Positions 50,151-60,200 of a stretch of DNA of 64,000 nucleotides are shown here, one piece after another. The stretch spans positions 62,001 to 126,000 of the forward strand of contig VCMS01000053.1 of NCBI GenBank assembly GCA_022539475.1, in the 5' to 3' direction. Under the pieces are notes generated by a model. It saw nothing but the letters and a program-made list of their open reading frames with translations. It searched no databases and was not told where the DNA came from. This DNA comes from Gracilaria domingensis (lineage: Eukaryota; Rhodophyta; Florideophyceae; Gracilariales; Gracilariaceae). Positions within the stretch are counted from its first letter, which is position 1. Each line of letters starts with the position of its first letter. A program made the translations under genes and the position numbers.

Positions 50151-53100
50151 TGCCTTGTTATTTTCGTAAGGAGAGGTTTGGCTGATTGCTTGTGACTCGA
50201 TTTCTGAGTTAATCACTTTTTGTTCACCGTGAGACGGTTCTTTTCTTTCAAGATCTGATTCCTGTAGAAGGAAAGGTGATGAAACTCGCATGTTTGCGTC
50301 TTCTTTTCGGTTCACACCCTACGTGGGTGATATCAGATGCTTTCGATTTGTTTACATGGTGGTTTTTTTCACCCGACTTGCCGGGGTATGCATCCCCGCT
50401 TGCACGGTTTTTTCCCATCGTGGGAGATTGTTTCGTCTCATTTGAGAAGTCTCCGAATCGAGAAGTATCTTTTGTTGTGAACTCTCACGAGTTATTTCTG
50501 TTTTGTTACATGGTAACGTTTTTCGAACTCTTGCTGAGTAGTTGCCACTATTTTTGGTTATCTTTGTTCTACACATGCCACTTTGAATGGATCTCCAGCT
50601 TTGGATTGATGCAATGGTGCTGGGCTGAAATGGACTTTGCCCTTTACCGTAGGTATCCGAATTATGGATTGAACCGATTGAACCGGTTATGTGTCTGTTT
50701 ACCATCCTAATTTGGATTTGGGTTACTCATTGGAGTTTCGTTCTACTGACGAAATTACCTGTGTCAGGTCTTTCACCAATTTCGAACCGCCCCGGTTATG
50801 GTTCTCTACCTTTTCGATGGTTACACCCTATGGGTTTGGAATCTACGATGAAAGTTGTTCTAATCACTCTCATGGAGTTACCCCACCACCCTTTCTGGTG
50901 CTACCATCCGTGGTGAGACTGCCTAAGGAGGGGGAGGGAGATGGCGAAACCGCTTTGGTTTGATCGGCGTCGTCGTTTACTCCATTTTGTGGAGGCACTC
51001 TTGTTCGAGAGTTGGTATTTTACTGACCGCAATCGGTGATGTTGACTCGCTAAATATCCATGTTGGATCCGTAAAGCACATCGGGCGGGCTGTTATCACT
51101 GTCGGTATTGAGTTTCTAACCTTCGATGTGGAAGATATCGCTGAGTTGTGGACGCTCCCGTTCGGGATTGTTATATTGTACCATTCATGGTAAAGCTGAG
51201 GTGTCACGTCGAACCGCTACCGTCATCATGGTGTTGAACCCGTTTCATGGGTCGTTTTGTTGTTTACCAGTCGTAGCGCGCGCTGTTGGTTGAAATTCAT
51301 GCAAACCCCAGTTGAGTGACACGCACTGCTGGTCGAGAATTCTGGCAAGATGACGTTCAATAGACTCCGCTCTGGTTGGATATCGCTACGCGTTAACCAG
51401 ATACTTGGTGTTTGTGATGCCCCCTGTTCACCCACTGGGCGGCTTCTACCAAACGCTCTGTCACCGGTTTTGGTCAGTAAGATTTTTGCTCCGATATGCC
51501 GAAGTGCGCCGCGCATGCCGTGCAAGACTCTGACGAGTGAAAAAAAAATAACCTGCGAAAGGTATGGCTGGACAACAACCGCTCTCAGTACGCTGGACAA
51601 CGGCAAGGAGCCTACAGCCAATTGCGGGTGAAGAATGAGTTGCGCTACCCAAAGAGGTAAGAAGACATGGCACCCTGTGCTTAGATTAAGTACAGCGCAA
51701 TCGGTTCATGTCAAAGTGCCGCAGGGCAGCGCGCGCGCGCGCGTGCACCGGGGGCCGTTCAAAAATTTAATTTTTTGGAGTGCAAACCATCCCTGGTGCA
51801 TGCCGCGTACTGTGTACCGTCTTGGTTGCAGCCCTGGCGGGCGCGCCAAATTAATTGATTTGATTTTTCGGCTTGCCACGGCGCGTGGGCACTCCGCGAA
51901 CGGATGTTAGTGCACATGAGCACTTGGCACTGTACTCACCCAATCGGGTTGCGTGGCATTTCTCCACGTGTCGGAATGCAGAACCAATGATATGGTGTTA
52001 CATTGCTGTGACATGGCGCTGACTGCAGGACCGTTTTGGTGCACATGATGACAGTTGCGACACCTACCATGGGTTCTGTGATGCAGGGTGAAGTGTCTTT
52101 AACCGAACAAACGATGCTGAACACGAATCTGACCATTGTTTTGGTGTGAAAGGTCATTTTAGCACCATTTTAAACAAGATTACATCACCGGACCTCGGTT
52201 TTACTTTCCAGATAGAACACTAAGTCGTTTTCGAACTTCGTCAACGGAGAGCGTCACATATAATTAACTCTTGGAAATTAGTGATGCACCTGCCATAGGG
52301 TTTCATTTCGCGACGCCACTTTTTAACCTCGTGAGGTGTCAGCTAAGCTGTCTTAGAGTATCAAGTTTGGTTTTCAGAGGGGACAGTGGGAATCGTAACC
52401 AACGTTGGAACGACCGCACAGCGGTGTGTATCGCTCAACCTATGTGGTCGTAGGTGTGAACTCATCTTGAGTGAATGTGGTCAGGAATGAGATGGAACAT
52501 GTTTAACTCTAGATGGTTGCAAGGCTCTGGTATGACTCCGACGAACCGGACGCATCTCGGAAACGAGTGTGGACATGGAAAGAACCCAGTTGAAGGGTGA
52601 TGCAATGAAGTTGTCATTCGAACTTAGCTGAGTTGTGATCTCTTTTCTAGGGGTGTAACGTTATTCACTACTTTGAGTTCCACGTCGTGGGGCAACCATG
52701 CGACTGGTTCAACTGCACCGAATGCTGATAGATGGCTACAATAAGGAATCGTTTGCACCCTGTTTCGGGTTCTGCGGTGTGAATCCTTGCGGATGAGAAA
52801 GTCGCTTGCGCACCCTATGTGCATCACATGGCGTGAAGCGTCACACTACTAAGGCGTCTGGAACCAGTCTTCTGGTCATCAATACCAAACTGGTGTGGCT
52901 CGAAAACCCTGATTCTCAGGATAGTTAAGGACAGCGACAAACGCTCTTCTTCACCACCTTTGGTGCGATCACCCACGGTGTTACCGTAATCGGAGTGACT
53001 CGATTGCGAGTAACCTCCTGGGGTTATAGAGAGATAAGTACCCTGGAGGTGTGAGGCGCTCGAGTGAACGGCTCTATTATGGAAACCGTATGTCGGTGAT

Positions 53101-53525
53101 GCTGTGCCACCCCATTGAGGCTTTGTTGGTCCCTACTTTACCTGGGTTGGGAGGAACCTTCGATGGTTCGCGAACCCAGACGGGTGAAAGCAGATTGCTA
53201 GAATCAGGATGGAACTACGGCAGGTATGGAACCTCCCAGGTGTAGCAGAGATCCCATGCGGGAGTATGTTCGTGACTTTGGGACGCCCACTGCCGTTACA
53301 AAGGGAAAACTTTATGCATGGTGTGACTTTGATCATCGTGTGACTCCTGGAAAGGAGGGGATTCTGCTAGAGTTCAGACGTCAGACCACCGCACGCGGTT
53401 TGGAGATTAGCCATTCTGGAAACCGTACACTCGGTGTGGTTGTTGGTGGATACTCATTTGAGTCATTTCGTTGTCGTTGGACTTCCGCCTGCGGGCGTAT
53501 GCACCCTTGGCCAAGGAAGGGGATT
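50151..53525. other. Decayed interior of element A
   Basis: 3.4 kb without a credible ORF or recognisable RT, RNase H or integrase motif on either strand. It holds a polypurine-like tract at 50923-50941 in a frame reading PKEGEG, and a (GC)n run near 51730. It ends in the polypurine tract CCAAGGAAGGGGATT before the 3' LTR. Confidence 0.5.
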
Positions 53526-53753
53526 TGTGGAGCAAACGTTTCGGGGTCTCTTGGTTTTGTTAACTCCTTTAAGGATCTCTACCTGAGGGATGAAAGTGTA
53601 GGTGAGTCATGGATATGATCTCTTCATGGGAGGAATGAACGTTGGTTTTACCTGACCTTTCTTACGTGGACTGGGTTTTGACACCATGGCCTGGTGTGGA
53701 ACACGCGGGATGTGTGTATTATGCATGGGTGCATTGTACTATGAGGTACCCTG
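53526..53753 (+). repeat. 3' LTR of element A, first 228 bp, cut by element D
   Basis: Matches 33021-33248 with about ten differences up to ACCCTG, after which element D begins. The rest should lie beyond the right edge. Confidence 0.85.
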
Positions 53754-54569
53754 TGTAGTGCAACGCGATTGCGGGACTCCTTCGCTGATGCGATTCATAA
53801 CATGCACGGCGATGCCGGGAGGTGGTGGCACACAGTATGAGTAACTGGTGAGATCAGCCCATTCTTGGGTATACTTAATATTAGAATTAGTGTTATGAGG
53901 CGCACGGCTTAGCCGGTGGGTCACACACGTGTGGGAAGTTTGCACCCATTAGTTGGGGTATTTTAGATGTTTATTCTAGATATTTTCGCTACACCGCTTG
54001 ACAGTGGGTTGGCACTCTACACTACTTAGTAGGTTGAGCTGCACCCATTGTCGGGGAAGTAAACGGACTAACCGAGTGTTCGGCTCTGATGTTTCACCCT
54101 TGGTGACCGATATCCTCCTCCCGGAGAGTCGGCACCTTGTGCAGGGCTCATCATCCGCCTCGCGGCATCATTAACACCACTACCGCTTTCGCGTGTTTAC
54201 TTTGTGTGTGTTTTCTTTATTTCTGTCCCTGTTATACAGGTAGCACTACTTGGTGTACCGGTGCATACCGTTCGTGGCTCGACACACTCGCGTGGGCTAT
54301 TACCGCTCTCGCGTGTCATCGCCACACTCGTGGGTACCGTGTGCTACACACGTGACGCTACTGCCGACTTGTGTCGTGTGTTCTCTACCGCTGGACGCTT
54401 CTTCTTCGCCGCTTCGCTCCCTCCATTACTTGGGAAGGGTCGACCCCGGTCTTACACCCGGCATTGCCGTGTCGTACCTGTGGGAGCGCTCTACTGCTGT
54501 GCTCGCCTCTTGAGAGAGGGTCTGAACCGCCTTTGCGTGTCTTTCCCCATCGCTGGGTTTTGCACAACA
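53754..54569 (+). repeat. 5' LTR of element D
   Basis: About 816 bp, ending TTTTGCACAACA, 2-3 bp before the primer site. Same family as the LTR of fragment C. Confidence 0.8.
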
Positions 54570-54571
54570 AT

Positions 54572-54588
54572 TGGTCTCCCGACTTAGA
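54572..54588 (+). other. Primer-binding site of element D
   Basis: TGGTCTCCCGACTTAGA, identical to C and one base different from A and B. Confidence 0.75.
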
Positions 54589-55009
54589 AGTCGCGTTGAT
54601 CCAGCAAGTTGGTTTTCTGATCAATTTCCGGTTTGCCGGTTCGTATCTGGTCGTGGAGATACACTACACAGTTTGTACTGGAAGGCTTTGCCGACAGACG
54701 TCGTGTTGGTACTGCTTTCCTCATTTTGGGTTGTTGTTTGGACACGGTTTACTACCGGTGGCACTACCTATTTCCGTAGTGTGTGATTCCCGTCGGTACG
54801 GTTGTTGTCACCCCGTTTGGGTTGTCTACCGTTCCCAGCAATCTGGTCGAATCAGCCCTAATTCCGTATACGGCTGTTCCCGTTGGTACGGTCGGTTCGT
54901 CCGATTTGTCGGTTATCGTCACTCGTGTGAGGACGCTACACTCATTCGAGGTTAATTTGTTGTTTTGCTTTCCTGTTCCCAGTTTTCTGGTTGTATCTCG
55001 TCGTGGACG

Positions 55010-57094
55010 ATGGTGTCGGGCAAGCGCTCGAGCCCTACGAAGTCTCGCTCCGTTGGCTCTGGCTTGCCCCCACGTCTGCGGTCTGTTCCTGAACCCCTAC
55101 AGGGTGATGGAAAGAAACCCGGAAACCGGAAACAGCCTGACAAGTCGTCTGACGCCCCAGTGGCTGGGCCCTCATCTGCTCCTTTGGAGGGTCTTATACC
55201 CGTTGTCGCGGCGAAGGATGCGCTCGTAAACGAGTTGGAGACTCAAGTTCGTGTGCTTGAGGCTCAGACTGCTGTCATGAGGAGTTCTCATGAAGCACTC
55301 GTTTCCGAGGTCGACACACTTCGTTTGAAGGTTGACGCAGCCCTCAACGGAGGTGTATCAGATGATCTACGTATTTTACGGAAGGATGTTAATGCCCTCT
55401 TGGAGGTTCTTCAAGGATATCCCAGTTTCACCGAGGAGGTTGACACGAAGTTCATTCGGATCCTTGGCCGTCTTGAGACGTTAGAGGCCACCATCCGTGA
55501 GGATGACGCCCCTGCTGCCGCCTCTGCGGGCGTGTCTCGTGGTACACGTGACCGGAAGTCCGGGAAGAGTCGCTCTAGGAAGAGGAATGTCGACGAGTAT
55601 GACTCGGATTCGTCACAGTCTTCTGGTATTTCAAACCGCTCGGCGGGTTCCTTATCATCGAGCTCGTCAAGTGACGGTGAACGTCGCGCTCGTTCTACGC
55701 GTTCGCGGAGTTCTACGTCCACCTATGGTGTTGTTGGTACCCGGAAACGGGGGCGAAAGCACTCAGGTTTGAGGGAACTGGAGCCGACGAATCCCTTGTT
55801 CAAAAGGTTGTTATCTTACCGGTATTACCGTTTGGAAGATTCAAGTCTGAACCGGACGCCCCGTGGCACGGGTAAGGTGAAGGACTGCATCAAACGCATG
55901 TCCTTAACCTTTCGCAACCAGTTGTTCACTGGGGAGGATCCCATTCTGGTGCTTGACTTTCTTTCACGCTTTGTAGCGGAAGCTGACATCCTCGGCATGA
56001 GTGAGGGGCAAGCTTATGTTGCCTTACCGTATTTTCTACGGGGACTCGCTGAAGATCAGTATAACTCTGTAAGAGGTTCATCTCGCGCCTCTGAAGGAGG
56101 GGTCACCTGCTGGCCCGAAGCAGTGCAGTATTTGTTGCGCTCGTATGCGACAAATACCTCTATCGAGGAAGCAATCACCGCGTTGCGGGAGACGAAACAA
56201 CGCCCGAAGGAGTCGGAAACCGAGTACTCGGTACGCCTGAATAAGGCATTCCACCGTTGTGGCAATGTTTACTCCTCAAACGAGCGCTGTACGCTGTTTA
56301 TCAACGGATTGAATCCGGCTATTCGCACTCTGGTTGCCCAGCGACGGGAAGACCGGAAGAAGACTACCTATCTGGAGTTAGTGCAGTACGCGAAGGCGGA
56401 GGGAGACGCCTTGCGCGCACGCATCGGATACCGGGTTTCAACCAAAGCGTTGCACCTCGAAGGAGGGTCGTCATCAGCTTCACTGCTACCGCAGGACTTT
56501 TCTGGCCACGATGTGGATAACTTACATCTCGCACAGGTGAGCCTGGATTCTATTCCGACTACGGAGTTGCCTTCTACTTCAGAAGCCTCGTCGAAGACGG
56601 AAGATGCGCTGCTTTACGCAGACCGTCCACGCGTTCGCGGTCCTCAAGTACCCTATTCAGGGAGTCGTTACCAGCGACATGGTTGGGTAGACCCGCGAAC
56701 GGTGAAGTTCCAAGACCCACGGAGTTCCGGAAGACCACCCCTGATCTGTTTCACGTGTTACAACCACGGTCATGCAGCTCCGAACTGCAACCTCTCGATG
56801 AGGGAAATGCCCACGGTTGTGGCGAATTTTGAAGCGCTGACCCCCGCCGAACAGGCGTCAGTGCCGGTAACCGCATACCTGCGTGCGAAGGCTGAGTACC
56901 CCCGTAGGGTGTCTGCTGCAGAATTGGCTGCGTTACTGCACTCTGGTTCGACCCAGGTCAATGTTTCACCGGCTCAAGCCGTGGCGGCAACCGCTGTTGC
57001 GGGTAGTTCTGTCGCTGTTCCACAGGAATCTGTGAAGATGCCTGCTGCACAGGACGCCGTTCCCGTTAGAACGGATGGAACTCAGTTAAACTGA
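55010..57094 (+). CDS. Element D gag
   Basis: 694 residues from the ATG at 55010, the first ATG in the frame. A basic N-terminus (MVSGKRSSPTKSRSVGS) is followed by a coiled coil (KDALVNELETQVRVLEAQTA and LRILRKDVNALLEVL). A Ser/Arg/Asp linker follows, then the capsid: SLTFRNQLFTGEDPILVLDF, then LPYFLRGLAEDQYNSVRGSS. Next is the zinc knuckle CFTCYNHGHAAPNC (CX2CX4HX4C) and an Ala/Val-rich tail. The last codons are G TTA AAC TGA; GTTAAAC is a known -1 slippery heptamer, and pol lies in the -1 frame. The frame is intact. Confidence 0.9.
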   Translation: MVSGKRSSPTKSRSVGSGLPPRLRSVPEPLQGDGKKPGNRKQPDKSSDAPVAGPSSAPLEGLIPVVAAKDALVNELETQVRVLEAQTAVMRSSHEALVSEVDTLRLKVDAALNGGVSDDLRILRKDVNALLEVLQGYPSFTEEVDTKFIRILGRLETLEATIREDDAPAAASAGVSRGTRDRKSGKSRSRKRNVDEYDSDSSQSSGISNRSAGSLSSSSSSDGERRARSTRSRSSTSTYGVVGTRKRGRKHSGLRELEPTNPLFKRLLSYRYYRLEDSSLNRTPRGTGKVKDCIKRMSLTFRNQLFTGEDPILVLDFLSRFVAEADILGMSEGQAYVALPYFLRGLAEDQYNSVRGSSRASEGGVTCWPEAVQYLLRSYATNTSIEEAITALRETKQRPKESETEYSVRLNKAFHRCGNVYSSNERCTLFINGLNPAIRTLVAQRREDRKKTTYLELVQYAKAEGDALRARIGYRVSTKALHLEGGSSSASLLPQDFSGHDVDNLHLAQVSLDSIPTTELPSTSEASSKTEDALLYADRPRVRGPQVPYSGSRYQRHGWVDPRTVKFQDPRSSGRPPLICFTCYNHGHAAPNCNLSMREMPTVVANFEALTPAEQASVPVTAYLRAKAEYPRRVSAAELAALLHSGSTQVNVSPAQAVAATAVAGSSVAVPQESVKMPAAQDAVPVRTDGTQLN
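57085..57091 (+). promoter_or_regulatory. Candidate -1 ribosomal frameshift site
   Basis: GTTAAAC in the correct phase (G TTA AAC) immediately before the gag stop TGA. The -1 frame is open from here into pol. The same heptamer serves in arteriviruses. No downstream pseudoknot was modelled. Confidence 0.55.
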
Positions 57095-57204
57095 GTACGG
57101 GAGTCTCCAATGGAGAGGCGCCCGAGTCGAGGTCTACGGCGCCCGAGGCGTCACCGCCTCGCTCCCAGGTCAAAATCCTTTCGAGGAAACAGACCGTCTT
57201 AGAC

Positions 57205-60200
57205 GTGGACTCTACCACCATCGGTGTGTTACGTCGCCCGTGGATACGGTTCAGGAACAACCGGATCCCGGATCGAGTCATGGTAATGGCCAAGCGAAAC
57301 TACAAGATATTTGCTGACCTTGGCCTATCCACCCAGTATATGGTGCGTCATCTCTCTGTCTTGGATACAGGTGCTGGCCCCAACTTCATTGTTGAGTCAT
57401 TACTACCGCCGGAACTCCGTTGTCGAGTCCGCTCTGGACCCGTCATGGACGTGGCAGATGCTAACAATAACCCGTTACAAACGGCTGGAATGGTTTCACT
57501 GATTGTCAGGATTGGTAACTGCATCGAGCAGGTAGAATTCATCGTCTGCAAGACGCTCGCTGCCCCTGTCATTCTAGGGTGTGACTTCTGCGACAGATAT
57601 GTCGAAGCCATACGACCGCGTGCGCGTGAAGTGGAAATGGAAGATGGTTCGGTTGTACCGATTGTTCGTCGCTCATTACGCCGAGCGTCAGCTAAGCTGG
57701 TACCACTACCCGCTCCTCTACAGGATTCCTCACCTCCGAAGGAGTCGCCGAAGCTCCGCGTAGCGCGTGCAATTTCTATTCCGCCAGAATCCCAGGTTTG
57801 GGTTGATGTTACTGCCGCACCGCGTGGTTTGCGGGTTGTTCAACCATTGAACTCGTTATACGAGAAGTATCAGGTCGCGTTGGCGAACGGAGTTGTTCAA
57901 ATCAACAGCGAACACCCCTTTCGGGTTATGTTGGCCAACTTTGGCAAGAAGCCCCAGTATCTGGTGAAGAACCAAGTAATTGGTACTGTCTTACCGCACC
58001 CTACGGCGCTTATCCCTACAAAGGTGACTGCCGCCGAGATGCTCGGGCTTGCTGAAGAACGCACTGGTTTGCTTCACCCTAAGGAGGGGGAGGGAGAATC
58101 GTCACGCTCGTCTGCGTCGGACCCGTCCCAGACGGTTGAACACCCGTCCCAGACGGTTGAACACACGAATGACTCGGAAGCTAGGACCGTTCCTACGAGT
58201 TATGACAAGATTGACCCTATCAAGGAGTTAGAAGAATTGAATCTCGGTCATTTACCGGTTTCACACCGTGAGAAGTTGCGCAACATGTTGCGAGAGTTTA
58301 CACCAATGTGGGATGGTTCCCTCGGAGAGGTTTCAACTACGGAACACCGGATTGACCTCCTGCCGGAGACCAAGCCGATTGCTCAGCACCCTTACAGGGC
58401 AGGCCCGAAAGCACGGGAAGAGGAAGAGTTTCAGATCAACAAAATGCTCCGCGCTGGCGTGATAGAACCGGCTCAGTCGCCGTGGGCATCTCCAGTTGTA
58501 CTGGCTCCGAAACCCGACGGGTCCTGGCGCTTTTGTATCGACTATCGTCGCTTGAACGATGTCACCGTCAAAGACGTGTACCCCATACCTCGTATGGACG
58601 AGTATATCGACTCGCTTGGCGATGCTACTGTTTTCTCCACTTTGGATGCAAACTGGGGTTACTGGCAAGTACCAGTTAGACCGGAAGACCATGACAAGAC
58701 CGCGTTTACCTGTCATTCAGGACTATACCGCTTTAAGCGTATGCCGTTCGGGTTAACGAACGCCCCCGCTACGTTTCAGCGTGCTCTGGACATTTTGTTA
58801 GCTCGCTTCAAATGGCGGAGTTGCTTGGTATACCTCGATGACATCATCGTGTTTTCCAACAGTTTGGACGATCACCTCGAACATGTTCGGGAGATAATGA
58901 CCGCTTTGCGGGATGCTGGAATTACTCTCAAATTGAGGAAGTGTGAGTTTTTCACTCACTCAGTGAAGTATCTGGGCCATGTCATACGTCCAGGACGGTT
59001 ACTGATCGAGGAAGCTCGCGTGAAGTCCCTCAAAGAGGCGAAGCACCCCACTACACAGACAGAGCTACGCTCCTTTCTAGGGCTATGCAACGTTTATAGA
59101 CGGTTCATTTCTCGCTTCGCGAAGATCGCGGGACCGCTCAACGAACTCCTGAAGAAGGGACAACCGCCCAAATTGGGACCACTTACCCCCACGCAAGTGG
59201 AGGCCTTCAACTCTCTTAAAGAGGCTGTTACCACGGCACCCGTGTTAGCGTTACCAAAGAACGGGTTGCCGTACACCGTGGATACGGATTCGAGCGATTA
59301 CCAAATTGGCTGCGCTCTCTTTCAGACTACACCCGAAGGGGAACGCAAACCAATTGGCTATTGGTCTCGTACACTCAACGTGCACGAGCGCAATTACTCG
59401 GTATCCGAGAAGGAGTGTCTCGCCATGGTATGGGCTTTGCAGACTCTACGACCATATCTTATGGGTGTGCACTTTACCGTCAATACGGATCATTCCGCCT
59501 TGCGTTGGTTAATGTCAGTCACGGAGCCTTCCGGACGCTTAATGCGTTGGCGTCTTCGGCTTGCCGAGTTTGACTACGAGGTCACCTATAAGAAGGGTTG
59601 TTTAAACGCGCAAGCGGATGCTCTTTCACGTCTAGGAACTGAAGGTGAAGCTTTACCCGTCGATGACGAGGATGAAGATATCCCCTGTTTCCTCATGGAG
59701 GAGGGTGATGAAGACTACGACATCGTGTCGGACGACATCTGTGATGATTTGCTCGTCGCAGACGGTGAAGACCCGGAATCCGGCACATTCGTCCCCATTA
59801 CTCCAGAAGAGCTGGTGCGGGAACAGCAATCTGACCCGTTCTGTACGAGGATACGCTCCCAAATTAATGGTGGTGCTAACATCCCGTTCGGGGTCAACAC
59901 ACAAGGTTACCTCGTCAGAGTGGTTCGTTCTGCCCCACAGATTGTGGTTCCTCACTCCTTACAAACAAGGGTATTGCATCTCTCCCATCACTCGCGGATG
60001 GCTTCCCATCCGGGTGCTAAGCGGTTATACACGACACTGCGTCGGGATTTCTACTGGCCCGCGTTAGCGTTGGACTGCTACACCACCGTGAAGGCGTGTA
60101 CACATTGTGCTCGCGAGCGAGTTAAACAGCGTCGCCATGCGAAGAAACTAACACTTTTCCCCGCAAGGGCGCCGTTAAAGTTTATTGCCATCGATATACT

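Larger units (their letters stand above)
33021..53753 (+). mobile_element. LTR retrotransposon A (Ty3/gypsy, defective), interrupted by B and D
   Basis: The 5' LTR starts TGTGGAGCAAAC at 33021. The same start recurs at 53526 after the purine-rich CCAAGGAAGGGGATT (a polypurine tract), giving the 3' LTR, which is itself cut by element D at 53754. Inside are gag, protease and a remnant of reverse transcriptase. Element B is inserted at 37088 with TSD CAAGT, and the A frame resumes in phase at 49978. The two LTR ends differ at about 10 of 228 compared positions, so A is older than B. Region 50151-53525 is decayed. Confidence 0.85.
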
